A DNA stretch of 64,000 bases from Ligustrum vulgare (GCA_963555705.1 OY743170.1:16351596-16415595), one strand, 5' to 3'. Counted from the stretch's first letter, positions 22,073 to 33,475 are shown. Program-made: numbers and translations. Notes: a model not told the origin generated them from the letters alone.

Positions 22073-22606
22073 TCAGTGGAGATACCCCGGGATTTTAATC
22101 TGAACGAAGAGCATACTCATGACATACGAAATCACTACAAATGCAACCCCAGCAGATGCATACGACACCTTGACACTCTTGGCACGGTTCTTATCAAGGG
22201 CTAGATCCAACAGCACTATCCCAACACCACCGAGAACGAACATGAACCCAGAAGATAACCCCTCTATAATATACTGCCCGTTGACCCGACCTGGGAGGAA
22301 GACGACAGGTCGGACCGCTCCAGTAAACCGGTCCTGAGTGGAGCCGATGCCGGGGGGCTCTACGATGACATCGTACACGATCCCAGAGACGACCATGAAG
22401 TAGGTCAGGAGGATGAGGGAGTAGACAGTCATTGCGGAGGGGAGAGTGAAGGTGGGCAGCTTCAGCCGGAGACGAGGCGGGCGAAGGAAAGAGAAGGGTA
22501 ATACCTTGAGGATGTGGAAGATCGGATCGATGGAGTTGGATGATGGGTCGAATTGGGTGGCGCCGCCGGTGGCTGAAGCGGCATGTATTTCCGATTTGGG
22601 TGGCAT
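22073..22606 (-). CDS. OSTC-type subunit of the oligosaccharyltransferase complex
   Basis: The protein is 177 aa, encoded by one exon. The family (OSTC/DC2, related to OST3/OST6) is a small ER membrane subunit of the oligosaccharyltransferase that N-glycosylates proteins, linking the catalytic STT3 subunit to the translocon. The translation has the family core SAMTVYSLILLTYF and VSGIVYDVIVEPPGIGS, then GRVNGQYIIEGLSSGFMFVLGG and the C-terminal KIPGYLH. Three membrane segments are predicted at about residues 58-78, 114-135 and 148-170, with a cytosolic N-terminus rich in Pro, Ser and basic residues. Length matches plant family members. The start is the only Met upstream of the conserved part. 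The reading frame is intact and more GC-rich than its surroundings. The next host gene on this strand is PIRL at 47-50 kb. Confidence 0.95.
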   Translation of the reverse strand: MPPKSEIHAASATGGATQFDPSSNSIDPIFHILKVLPFSFLRPPRLRLKLPTFTLPSAMTVYSLILLTYFMVVSGIVYDVIVEPPGIGSTQDRFTGAVRPVVFLPGRVNGQYIIEGLSSGFMFVLGGVGIVLLDLALDKNRAKSVKVSYASAGVAFVVISYVMSMLFVQIKIPGYLH

Positions 22607-23016
22607 TTTCGGTGAAACGGGGATGAATCTTCGATGATGGATCTGGTGTGGGAAGAAAAGTTTGGGGAGGTCTTTTGTTAGGTATTACACTCAATGGTCC
22701 TCTAAATGTCGATTTTGTTTCAATTTAGGCATTCATCTTTAATTTATTGTAAAACTACCAATCAACTTTATTTTATCTTATTTAATTTTTCATTTTTGTC
22801 TTAGAGATGTTGCATTATCAAACCATATGGTTATTTCCAAGGTTTAGAAAAATGGATCGAACCAGTCAATTCAACCGAAATCAACAAAAAAATTGGTCCG
22901 AGCTCAAAATCGAGGATTAAAAACCCGGTTGGAGAACTCGATTTTTTCCCGATTAACTCAGGAACCGATCGACCCGGTTGGATTTTGATTTTTTTGTTTG
23001 TTTGTTTGTTTGTTTG

Positions 23017-23070
<54 letters not shown>

Positions 23071-23980
23071 GTGGTGTTGTTTTAAGCTACTTTTTGATGT
23101 TTTAAGCTACTTTTATATGCCCCTGTTTGGCCTCTATTTTCTTAAAATTAAGTTTTTAAAACACTAAATCTCAACTATCCATTTTAGTCAATCCCACAAT
23201 ATTAGACTTTCTAAGCATTTTTTAACCACTCACCAATTCTCCTAACAATATTATTCAAAACCACATTATTTCCCAAATAATGAGGGCTAAAATGGGCAAT
23301 ATAATTTTATTTTCTAAATTAATAAATATTTGTTTATTTGTAAAATAACTTGTTTTTTAGAAACTTTTGTGATTTTTGAAATAATTTTTAATTTTTTAAT
23401 TGAAAACGATACGACTCGATCGAACCTTTTAATCATTGACCCGTTCACTTTTTCGGTTCGACCCGATTTTCGATTTTCTAAAAATTTGTTATTTCACATT
23501 GAACAAGCCATTGACACTTGTTTTATTATATAATGCACCTAAAAAATGGCCACTTTAGCAAAGTCTTCCTCAACTAGTCACATTTCAGGTCCACCACTCA
23601 AATTTGACTTCAAATCAATATTGCCATATTTCTATTTAGTCAATTTGATTAGATGTTTTTCAAGATTCTTTATTTAACTCTCTTATTATAATTATGAAAA
23701 ACACTAAAATCATTCTTGCAGATCTTTGTGCTCCAAACAATAAAAGAATATTTGCTTATGAAAAAAAAGAATAAAATAGAATAAAAAATCGATACTATAA
23801 AGGTTTGAAGCTGGATCAATGTATTCGTGACTCAGTGAGTTTATACATAAGATTCAATCATTAATTCATAACTTAGTGAGTTCACATGTAGAATGAATTA
23901 GAAGAAATTTTCAAATTGTTATAATTTCAGATTCGAGATTATGATCGATTCCTTATCAATTCAAAAGATTATTTTGGATT
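22607..23980. repeat. Spacer with microsatellites and a candidate inverted-repeat element
   Basis: Positions 22607-22690 are the probable OSTC 5' UTR and proximal promoter. A (GTTT)n run at 22996-23019 is followed by (ATT)n at 23020-23070. These sit inside a stretch whose two ends are roughly inverted: 22839-22930 (TTTAGAAAAATGGATCGAACC...) and 23405-23489 (...GGTTCGACCCGATTTTCGATTTTCTAAAA). This looks like an about 650-bp non-autonomous DNA element. The rest is AT-rich with no coding signal. Confidence 0.45.
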
Positions 23981-23999
23981 GATAATGATTTAATCTTAT

Positions 24000-24690
24000 C
24001 AAAATTGTTATATCCTTAGGGACGTAGCCTCACCACATGGAGAAAAGTGTCAGCATGTTGCCAAAAATCCTTACACTCGCGCCTAAGAACCTTGAGTGCG
24101 CCAAACCATATCCTCAAGAAATGCGCCCTGGAATAGCTGGGTAGCTGGCATGTATAGGGAAATGTCTTAAGATGATTGATATGACACAACCTCCACCACA
24201 ATATGCAAACTTGTCAGAAATAGATAACTTGTGTCGGGAGTTGAAATCAGAGTAATGATGGTTAGTGAGGGACACCTATTGATTGATTGTCAAGGGCGTA
24301 AAAGATTATCAGATCTGCCTCTACGTGAAAAGATCTTAATCGTCCACTCCCCATGCTTGTACCCTATAAATACTCTCTTTTATCATTCTAAGAAGATAAA
24401 CAATCTTTAACTTCCGCTATTTACTACTCTCAATCCAACTTACATTTCTCTCTTTCACGTGTCTCTCCCGCATTCAATATTATACATTTTAACCACTTCG
24501 ACGAGGCTATGAAAATTGACTTGAGCATTGGAGAGCATGTGGCAACTGTTATGGTTGCCCTTATGTGTCCAAGTGCACATGTAACATACGGGTAAAGGAG
24601 AGAGGATATTAGAACTTCTAACTTGGATCCTACGAAATCCTGAGGTCAACAGTTTGACACTGTTTTTATGATCCTATACTTCTAACCACG
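24000..24690 (+). repeat. LTR end and leader of a Tat/Ogre-like gypsy relic
   Basis: A promoter-like CCTATAAATACTCTC at about 24363 is followed by a pyrimidine-rich stretch and then GAGGTCAACAGTTTGACACTG and TTCTAACCACGAAAATCAC. The latter two correspond to GTGGTCAATGTTTTGACG and TTCTAACCACGAAATCATG at about 44930-44985. I take it as the 3' part of an LTR plus the degenerate primer region. The 5' LTR boundary is not visible. Confidence 0.45.
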
Positions 24691-24699
24691 AAAATCACA

Positions 24700-25943
24700 T
24701 TGTTAAAGTCCCCAGAAATTACAAGAAGCTCTAAAAAGAGTAAGTTGCCAAGTGAAAATGAGGAATACCCTGAAAATGGAAGACATGATAGCCTAGCTTC
24801 ACCCTCTGAAGAAGCTAGAGAACATTCTCATGAGTTGAAATCCCTTGAAAAAGGAGTTGTTAGCCCAAAATTCGAAGAAAGGCACTTGAGTGGAATCAGC
24901 TTGAGAATTAGCAGGAACGAATCATGAATAACAACTAAAATGACAATGTTAACTCAAGACGTTCCAACAACCACCAAATAGGACAATGCTGAAGAAGCAC
25001 CCTTGCAGGAGTCCAAGTGAAGGCGCAACGAATGCGCAACCTTCTAAATATAGAACACATGGTTTCCCATATGAAGAACATGGAATGCCAAAATGCGGAG
25101 CAAACTGTACCACTAAGAGCCTACATTGAGGAATTAGTTATGCTAATTGTGCCACCTTATCCTAAGGTTACACCCTCATACCCCTAGAATCAGCAAGAGA
25201 CGTGGGTAAATCATCCCCGTAAAGAGGGGATTCAAATCCATTAATCTTATACCTCTTACACTCAGTGGATACCAATTCCCCCACAGAGAAATGTGGATGT
25301 CGATTCAACTTAGAATCAAGGCAGATGATCCCAAGCCATTGGACTCTTTGTTAAGCTAAACCTTCCACTAGAGTCCTCCAGGAACAATAGTCGTCTAGGT
25401 CAACTAGTGTCATTGAGAGAATGGGACGAAGGACTAGAAATAGGCAAGAAATGATGGCTGTCAAAGAACGTAACCACGTGCATAACGAGTTCTCATTCCA
25501 ACAAGACTACAAGCCCATGTTTGCACAAACACTCGAAACTCGGTTTATAGCTGAATCTCTTTTTTACCAAAGACGAGTTGTCGAAGAACTATCGCTCCTG
25601 CTACATTATTTTGAGTAGGATGATGAAGGTGAAACTTTCCCATTTTTCAAGGACATATATGCCTGCAGCATCCCTACGGACTTTAAAATGACAAATATAT
25701 GTAAATATGCAGACATTAGAGACCCTGAAAATTACTTTATGGTCTACTAAATCAGCATGAGCTTAAAAGGAGCCTTCCCATCCCTGAAGTGTAAAGATTT
25801 TCACTTGACATTAGAAAGATATGCTACCATGTGGTACAATAATTGTCCTCCAAGAAGCCTTCATAATTGAAAATACTTGAAAATGGCCTTTAAAAATGGG
25901 GTTGTGTCCTCCAGGTACGACAACTACCTTCGCTGCGCCTCCA
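24700..25943 (+). pseudogene. Gag fragment of a Tat/Ogre-like gypsy relic, left part
   Basis: Scattered frames keep gag-like blocks. 24700-24927 is a charged N-terminal stretch. 25090-25190 reads CQNAEQTVPLRAYIEELV. 25670-25870 reads TNICKYADIRDPENYFMVY...SLKGAFPSLKCKDFHLTLERYATMWYNN, the usual capsid core of Tat-type gag (a domain ending in ATMWYNNCPPRS). Many stops and shifts are present. The gag resumes at 29256 beyond an inserted element. Confidence 0.65.
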
Positions 25944-25971
25944 AGATATGAATTTCACACCAACAAGTTTT

Positions 25972-25989
25972 TGGCGCCGTTGCCGGGGA
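25972..25989 (+). other. Primer binding site, tRNA-Asp type
   Basis: TGGCGCCGTTGCCGGGGA is an 18-nt perfect complement to the 3' end expected of plant tRNA-Asp, used by Athila/Tat-type gypsy elements. Confidence 0.88.
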
Positions 25990-26135
25990 ACTATTTTAAT
26001 TTGTTATTTATTTATTTTGATTTTTATTATTCTTAGCTTTTAGATATTGTTTTCTTTTAGTTATTTAGTATTAGTATTGGTATTTTGTCATTTTTAATTC
26101 TTTTTCTTTTGAGGTATTGATACTCAATATTTGAG

Positions 26136-26801
26136 ATGGCCGATGTTGACTTCAACAAAATGCTTGTGCGAGACTTCATTATAAGGCAACAACAATTGAT
26201 AGCTCTAGGAGTTGAAGAGGATGATATGCTTATGGGAGCTTTAATCATAGGGGACCAATTAAAAGAAATAAGAGTTGAATATGAAATGAATGAAGCTGTC
26301 CTAGATGACTTTACAGCTGGATTTTTTATACGCTTCACAAAATTTGATGAGAGTGATTTACCCTTAAAATTATTTCTTCCGCCAAATTTAAATGAGTGTC
26401 AATTAAATGAATCAACTCCACCGAGCTTTCAACAAATGCAAGAGGAAGAAAATAATTGCCAAGAAGAGTTTATTGTCTCATTGTTAACAAATCAAGATCT
26501 GGACATCGAGTTTGAGGAAACTTCAAAAATAGAAGATGATCAGATGGAAAATGTGGAATTGTTAATAGTCGAGCAATCTAAAAAAGCAACATTTAATGAT
26601 GCTGACTTCACCAACCAATCATCTGACTTCAATGATCTCTTAATAATTGATTTCGTCATCAACGCCGAGGAGATAATTGAAGTTTACATATTGAAGTTTG
26701 AAGCGAATTGTGAAGATAACGCATATGACATGGGAAAAGTAAAGTTTTGGAGTATAAATGAAAACTGGAGTAAGTTCAACCGACACAAGCAAAGAAGGTA
26801 A
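26136..26801 (+). CDS. Acidic ORF of unknown function in the one-LTR element
   Basis: The ORF is an intact 221 codons, starting with Met at 26136 about 150 bp after the primer site. It is strongly acidic with many Glu, Asp and Asn, and a short basic tail (FNRHKQRR). No zinc knuckle, protease or other known domain is recognised. It is followed closely by TTGGGAGGCAACCCAA, a motif that in plant gypsy elements of this type usually follows the last coding frame. It may be a gag remnant or an unrelated accessory protein. The absence of stops in an otherwise decayed neighbourhood is notable. Confidence 0.5.
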   Translation: MADVDFNKMLVRDFIIRQQQLIALGVEEDDMLMGALIIGDQLKEIRVEYEMNEAVLDDFTAGFFIRFTKFDESDLPLKLFLPPNLNECQLNESTPPSFQQMQEEENNCQEEFIVSLLTNQDLDIEFEETSKIEDDQMENVELLIVEQSKKATFNDADFTNQSSDFNDLLIIDFVINAEEIIEVYILKFEANCEDNAYDMGKVKFWSINENWSKFNRHKQRR

Positions 26802-27485
26802 TCAAAAGCCTTATTTAGAGTTCCTTAAACGACTACTATCAAAAGTCGGGCTTAAGACTATAAACGGAGCGCTTGTTGGGAGGCAACCCAATTTTCTATC
26901 TCTTTTATTTATTCTTGCTTTATTTGTAATTTTAAATTTTTAGGTAATACTTGCATCTTATTTTATTTTTTTCTTCTTCCTGGAGTTTTTGTAGTTAGCA
27001 TCTCTAGCACCAACCTCTTTGATTTGATTTTCAAGTGCATTTTTAGTTCTAATTCATACATTATCCATGAGCTTACAGTTTTGCATCACATTGTGTCAAA
27101 GACATTACTCTTATCATATCAAAAATAAATCATATGCATGATTTTGCACACTTTGAGGAATTATGCATGATAATTGTAATGTTCTTAATGGTAGACCATG
27201 TTTTAAAATTCAAAATTTTCTATGTTTAAGTTGGGATTGTTGGTGTTGATCTATTTCAGTTTTTCAATGGTGTGTATGATTCTAATGTTGTTTATTTTTT
27301 TTTTACTTGCGAGGAACACACCACTTGTAACACTTCCAACCAAGTATGGAAACATAAGAAACGGGTCGAAATCGTCTAAGCAAGTTCAAAACCAAGCTTC
27401 ACGTTATCACACCGCTCCTCTAAACCTGGGAAGTACCTAACTCCTATTTTATATATTGTTATCAATTGATATATCTTTTCTTTTA

Positions 27486-27523
27486 CATTGAGGACAATGT
27501 CACTTTCTAGTTTGGGGGGGGGG
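27486..27523 (+). other. Conserved CATTGAGGACAATG motif and polypurine tract
   Basis: The inverted repeat CATTG-AGGA-CAATG is followed 14 bp later by TTTGGGGGGGGGG, the polypurine tract preceding the LTR start TGGTATC at 27524. Many plant Athila/Tat-type elements have the same arrangement. Confidence 0.7.
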
Positions 27524-28751
27524 TGGTATCTCATTTCTTCATTTTTTATTCATTCGATACCTTGTTTTTGGGATACACACAAAAAAAAGGTGGAGATTTT
27601 GAAAATTTTTGTTGATTTATTTATTACTTATGACATGATTTGAATTGACTTTTGTGCTTTAGTTAGAAAATTTGGGCAACATTTGAACTAAATTTTTTCT
27701 TAACATTCATCCATGTAAAACGTTAATAAAACTTGAGAACATAGCCACTTTTGAAAAATAACTTGTGTAGAGATATGCTTGATACTTGTGGGGTAAACTT
27801 GTGCACTTTGAACATAGAATTGACTGAAAAATTTCAAACCTTAAGAAATTAGATCCTGACCTGAAATGTAGAACCAAATTGCTCAAGAAGCAGTTTGGGG
27901 GTGGAAATGTTAAGTACAAGTAGGCATTGACAGATTGAGAGTCTGAAGTTTTTAATGATCCATCTTTAGTGTAAGGGATTTTAATCAACGGGTATAAACC
28001 ACGTCCAACATAAAAATAGAAAAATGCTAAAGATCTTATTCTGCTCTTCAAAAGCCTTTTTGACTCGAGTAATTAAGTCCGAGGGGTCTTTCAAACCTGG
28101 TGCCCTAAAGTTGTCTGGACTGGGAGTCACCGACCTAAAGCTTGCTACAGGGGTCAACTAGAAAGCAAGTACGGAGAATGGACTTACACATAAGACACTA
28201 AAACATCTTTAACTTTTCTGTTGAAGCCTTTATGACTCGGATAATTAAGTCTAAGGGGTTCTCTGAACATGGTACCCTAAGCTCAACTGAGTTGGGAGCT
28301 GCCGACCTAAAGCTCGCTGCAGGGGTCATATAGAAAGCCAGTATGAAAAGTTCTGTACAAAGATGGTAAAAGACAAGGACTTTAATAAAAAAAAAAGTGA
28401 ACATATATACACACAGCCGACTAGGAGAGAGGAGTGCCGACTGGGGGGAGAAAAAGAGTTGTGCGGCTGTGGTGATTAAAAAGAAAAAAAAGGTAGCTGC
28501 ATTACTTGGCTGCTTAGGTTTGTGCGGCTGTGATATAAAAACAAAGGAGGCAGAACTGGTCGGTAGGGGGCTGTGTATTGGAAGAATTATTGCTGGTTGG
28601 TGATTGCTTGGGAAGATAAAGAATATATATATATACATTGAAGGCTGCTTAATTGAATAAAAGACATCTTTTTATGAGATATACACAGCAAAAATAGAGG
28701 CTGACTTAGGGAAATAGTGGGGAACAAGAAGGAGACAAAAATCTGCTTAAT

Positions 28752-28810
<59 letters not shown>

Positions 28811-29255
28811 TACACACGGTAGAGAGGGAGAGACTTCTTGGCTGGAATTAATTGGTGGAATTGTGCACTTGCAAGGAAGAAGGTAGTCGGATACTGAAGC
28901 CAATTGGAAGAGCTGACTGGTTGATTAATTGGAGTTAACGGTTGTGTAATGTGGTGATGTTAATTTTTCAATTATTTAAACTCCAAGTTTTATTTTTATT
29001 ATTTATTGTTTTCTATTTCACAAATATGAGTAGCTAAATTTTATAATCGGGATTAACGATTTAGATTTAATGTTTCTTGTTTGATTTTAATTCTCAAGTT
29101 GGTGCTTTGATATTTATGTATTGATTTTATTATTGCGTTTAATGCTTGAGTTGCTTGATCACCAATTCATGAATTAATGGTTATTTTCATAATCCGAGAG
29201 GTGAGTTAACAATTAGATCACGTATTAAAATCCGACAATTTCAACAAAAAGATAG
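27524..29255 (+). repeat. LTR-like region of the one-LTR element
   Basis: The region begins TGGTATCTC right after the polypurine tract. It contains a tandem duplication of about 171 bp (28052-28222 and 28223-28345; shared landmarks GACTCG-AATTAAGTC, GGTGCCCTAA, GACCTAAAGC and GCTACAGGGGTCA) and an (AT)n run at 28754-28803. Near 29025 lies ATGAGTAGCTAAATTTTATAATCGGG, a block typical of the R/U5 part of such LTRs. The right end is set by the 12-bp direct repeat, not by a clear CA terminus. Confidence 0.55.
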
Positions 29256-31704
29256 AGATATGAATTTATGTCAAGACAAAGGCGAGAAGCTAACAATAAA
29301 CTTCGCATGATTTATTGAGGAAATGTATGTTTCCAAAAAAATCACAAAGGCAAAGATGTTTTCAGCCTTGAAAGATGGTTTGGACATGAACAACATTTTT
29401 TGGAGAGGTGTTAAAAACATAAACCCCGAAGTTACAATGCTTTCATTGATTTGATCAACGAATAAATCATTTTCAAAGAAATGGCCAGATCTGAGATAAA
29501 TGAGACCACATTGGGTCTCCTTCCTGAATCTAAAGCACCTGCAATAGACGAAGATGGCCCACACATACCCCTTTTCAGTGGAATGTATTGCATCTATCAT
29601 AGGCAATATGATCATAGCACCAAGGACTTTCATCAACTGCGAGTATTGGCATACCACCGAGTCCACAGAATATTTGATTCTCTGGATAGTATAAATAACA
29701 GGGGACAAGACCAAGCCTTATTAAGGGTTGACTAAACCCATCTGCGGAGGAATCAAAGTGATTTTCGAAAGAATAGCGATGCAAAAGAACTAAACCGCCA
29801 AAGAAGGTGAGAAAGGAGCAAGGACTTCTAGCCAGCTCCTTAGTAGGAGTAGAGATAACTAAGAGATATTCATCATCTTCCAGCTCAGAGTCCAATTTGT
29901 GAAATAGATACCATTCTTGGAGGTCCCCACCCTGATGGACAAACTAACAATTCTCAAAAGAGATACATTAGAGAGGAGAAAAATCCTCTAACTACCATTT
30001 ACCACATCAACACCCACTTTGCTGGAACAAGCAGAACCAACCCCATCACCATCATATTGAGAAATACTAGGGGACTTCACTTCCTGCACAATAATGTGTT
30101 AGTGGTCCTGTAGTGATATACCACCTGAAGAAGGTGAAGACGTGTGCATAGTAGAAGCTCTGGGTCCAAGTTATTTGGACCTTCAAATAATCGAGGCATA
30201 TTCCAAGATCGCTTTAATCGAAATATTGGATTGATTTCCTACAAACCCACATGCCCCTTACAACAAACTCTAAATAGGGAGATATTCCTTTGAAGATCTC
30301 AACGGACGCTTGAGGAAGTTCTTGGTAGACAACTTAGACATATTTGTATCCTGGTCCTAAAATCGAGTGGCAAAATCTGGGTGTGTCTTGACTTTACTAA
30401 TGTTAATAAAGATTTCCCCAAGGATAGTTTTACCTCTCTTGGATAGACAAGTTGGTAAATGCCATGCCAGGGCGTGAATTATTGAGCTTCATGGATGCAT
30501 ATAGATCATGCCCAGCATTTGCAAGAAGCATTTGATGTTCTCAAGAAGCACAATATAAAGCTCAACCGCTGCATCTGGGAAGTTCAAATGCTTTATGGTC
30601 AATCGCAGAGGGATAGAAACAAATTTAGAAAAATTAGATCTTTGACGTAAATGCGATCCCCAAAGATGTACAAAGCCTAATCGAAATAATTTTCGCACTT
30701 AATCATTTTGTTTTCAAGTCTACTGATAAATGCTTTCCATTTTTCTAAAGCTCTGAAGACCAAGAAAAGCTTTGAATGGACTGTAGAGTGCGAAGATGCA
30801 TTCCAATCAGTAAAATAACATCTTGGCCAAGAACTCCTCTTATCCAAACCTTTGGAAGGAGAGCTTATATGTTTTTACTTGGCCATATTAGCTGAGGCCA
30901 TAAGCTCCGTTCTAGTTAGAGAAGAGGAGGACCTACAACATTCGGTTTACTATGTGAGTAAAGCTTTAATTGATGTGGAGACATAAAATCCATAATTAGA
31001 GAAGCTAGCTTTGACACTTATAATAGCTTCTAGGAAGCTTCGGACTTATTTTCAATCTCACACCATGCATGTCCTCACTAGTTTTCCTCTAAAGACGAAT
31101 TTTGCAGAATCCAACCATCAAGGGACAGAATTTAGTGGACTTCTTGGTCGAGTCCATGCAAGTTCCCGAAGTAGAGATGGTTGATGGAGTCGTCAAAACA
31201 TAGCCTTAAGGCATATTTTTAGATGGTTCAAAGGGAGAATAAAGGCCTGAAATAGTATTTGTAATCCTCGAGGGACACAAACTCCATAGTGCAATCTGCT
31301 TTAGTTTTAAAGCTTCCAAAAATGTGGCAAAGTATGAAGCACTATTGACAAGGTTAAGGTTAGCTAAATCCATGCCATGTTAAGAACATGGTAGCTTATT
31401 TGAAGCAAGTCAGGAATGCCATACCAACATTCGACGATTTTGAGCTAACTCAAATCCCACAACAAGAGAATTTCAATGTAGACGTCCTCTCAAAACTGAC
31501 CAATAGCGTGGGTTTAGAACTCCTCAACATAGTACCAGTTTAGTTCCTTCCTAAGCATTCCACGGAGCCCTGGAGGAAGTTTTTTTGTTGAGAGACTTGG
31601 AAACTTCTAAGGCTTTCCGCACATTTTATCTTCAAAGATAACATTCTTCTACGGATTCTCATGGAGCATATCTTCCACTCAGCGTTAGAAGCTCTTGCTA
31701 GGAC
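29256..31704 (+). pseudogene. Gag-pol remnants of a Tat/Ogre-like gypsy relic, right part
   Basis: Gag continues at 29262-29450 (CQDKGEKLT, FIEEMYVSKKI, SALKDGLDMNN). RT remnants appear at about 30360-30430 (SSGKIWVCLDFTNVNKDFPK) and 30520-30600 (LQEAFDVLKKHNIKLN). RNase H remnants are at about 30760-31080 (SFEWTVECEDAFQSVK, AISSVLVREEEDLQHSVYYVSKAL, LALTLIIASRKLRTYFQSH). Stops and shifts occur every 30-80 codons and long parts of RT are missing. The relic is interrupted at 31704 by the next element, and I cannot follow it with confidence after 40165. Confidence 0.65.
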
Positions 31705-33475
31705 TATAGTGCCCCGAGTTCCGTATACCCGGTTCACCACTTAAATCGTCTGATCTAACTTTTCAATTTATATTTTTGCGGAAGAAATAATTGAAATTCA
31801 TTTTTTGGCAACATTGAATAAACTGTAATGGTCGATAAAATTGTAAACATTTATGAAACCATATGAAATAGTAAATCGAACCATTAATATTGTAAATAAA
31901 TTGACAATATCATAATTTCTCAAATTATTCAATGTTTGGAAAATACGAAAATCATTAAAATCAAACTTTCATCCATTTAACGTTTATTGCCACCATCATT
32001 CATCGCTTGCCACGGTCTCCGAAATCTGCAAAATTGTTAAAAATAGACATGAGCATTTCATAGAAATACTCAGTAGGCTCATCGCCAATTAATTAATTTA
32101 CAATATAATTGAACACATAAATGCATGCTCTTTAGAAACATAAAGTGTGGGTAGTCTCTTCTTTTCATAAATCATATACTCTTTAAAAAACATTGTATGG
32201 GGTAGCGGATTGGGCTCCCTCAAGGGGCCTTTTCCCAATCTTGCCCGCATACTCATTCTGTAACGACCCGGCTCCCTCGCTGGGACCTTCTCCGAGTCAT
32301 AATCATTCTCTTTCTTCTTTTGTAGCGTTCCCGGTCCTCAAGGGATACGGCCGTCTACTCATGATCTTTTCCACAAAGGGAATACATTCTCATTTAGCGG
32401 ATTGGGCTCCCTCAAATGGGCCTTTTCCCAATATTGTCCGCATACTCATAGTCTTTCCACTTTTGTAGCGTTCCCGTTCCTCAAGGGATACGGCCCTCTA
32501 CTCATGGTCTTTCCAAGTTTTCTTTTCATAAAAACGACTTTCGCATAAGTCACGTAACATTCTCATTTCTTTTCATCAAAATGACTTTCACATAAGTCAC
32601 ATAACATTCTCATGCAAATCATAATTTAAATCAATTAATAGGGGCGAGTCTACCCATTGTTCTTTCCACGAAAAATACATTTTCATTTCCTTTCATAAAC
32701 ATAACTTTTCACAAATCACATGACATTCACATGCAATTATAATTTAAATAAATTAATAGGTGCGAGTCTACACATTGGTCTTTCCACGAAAAATACATTT
32801 TCATTTCTTCTCATAAAATGACCTTCACAAGTAACATGATATTCACATGCAATTATAATTTAAATAAATTAATAAGGAGAGTCTACCTTAAATCCGACGA
32901 GTGCAAAGTTGAGCGGGAAATGATTTCATTCTTTAATTCTCCGTACACTTCGTCTAGCCCATAATTTAGCCTTAGTCTTTAGTAATTTATAGTTTAAAAA
33001 TAATAATTTATAATTTGAGGACTGAAAATGATGTTTTGTGTAAAGATGAAAAACGTGGGGGGTGCAGTTAGGTTTAGTTAAATAGGATTAATTTAAGATA
33101 ATTAACTAAAAATTTGACTAACTTCGATTTGGAAAAATGTATTTAAAACAGATATATTTTGGACTGAAAGTAAATTTGAGAATAAATAAATTTTGAGATA
33201 AAAATTGAATTTCGTATTTGGACTTGAAATAATTTAGATAAGGACAATTTGAATTCAAAATGATTTTGAAAATAATACTTTGAATAAATAATTAAAATAA
33301 CATAATTTTAGAAATTCGGACATTTAATTTAAAATCGAATGAATTTAACATTTCTCGACTTGGCTAGACGAATCCGTCGCGGCGTTAACTTCAAAATAAT
33401 GGGTGAGATAGTAGCAACATGATTTTCTAAATATTAAAATAATTATTAATTGCGTAAAAATTCTTGGTCGCTACA
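31705..33475 (-). repeat. 3' LTR of the Tekay-like element, internally deleted
   Basis: The LTR is 1771 bp and almost identical to the right LTR outside one gap. The first dinucleotide is TA where the right copy has TG. It contains hairpin-forming GC-rich modules at 32208-32240, 32265-32298 and 32400-32432. The 1030-bp gap lies at about 33010-33020, at an 11-bp ATGATGTTTTG that is present twice in the right LTR. Confidence 0.93.

Larger units (their letters stand above)
25956..29255 (+). mobile_element. One-LTR non-autonomous LTR element inserted in a gag relic
   Basis: The segment starts a few bases before a perfect tRNA-Asp-type primer site (25972-25989). It contains an acidic ORF, the conserved downstream motifs TTGGGAGGCAACCCAA (26876-26891) and CATTGAGGACAATG (27486-27499), a G-rich polypurine tract (27511-27523) and a single LTR-like region (27524-about 29255). 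No LTR lies before the primer site. The segment is flanked by a 12-bp direct repeat AGATATGAATTT (25944-25955 and 29256-29267), and the gag relic continues across it. No RT or integrase is present. Confidence 0.7.

Noticed and set aside
22194..22694. 166-codon ORF in another frame of the OSTC region
   Set aside because: Shadow frame of OSTC with Pro/Arg-rich translation and no family resemblance.
28198..28638. 146-codon minus-strand ORF in the LTR of the one-LTR element
   Set aside because: Low-complexity Phe/Ser-rich translation of repeat DNA, with no conserved domain.
28587..28817. 76-codon minus-strand ORF over the (AT)n run
   Set aside because: Translation of a microsatellite (Ile-Tyr repeats).
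29571..29895. 106-codon minus-strand ORF in the Tat-like relic
   Set aside because: Antisense to gag-pol remnants and not similar to any family.
32193..32468. 91-codon plus-strand ORF present in both LTRs (also at 37853-38128)
   Set aside because: Its conservation reflects LTR identity. It lies on the strand opposite to the element and is made of the hairpin modules; the solo LTR does not keep it.
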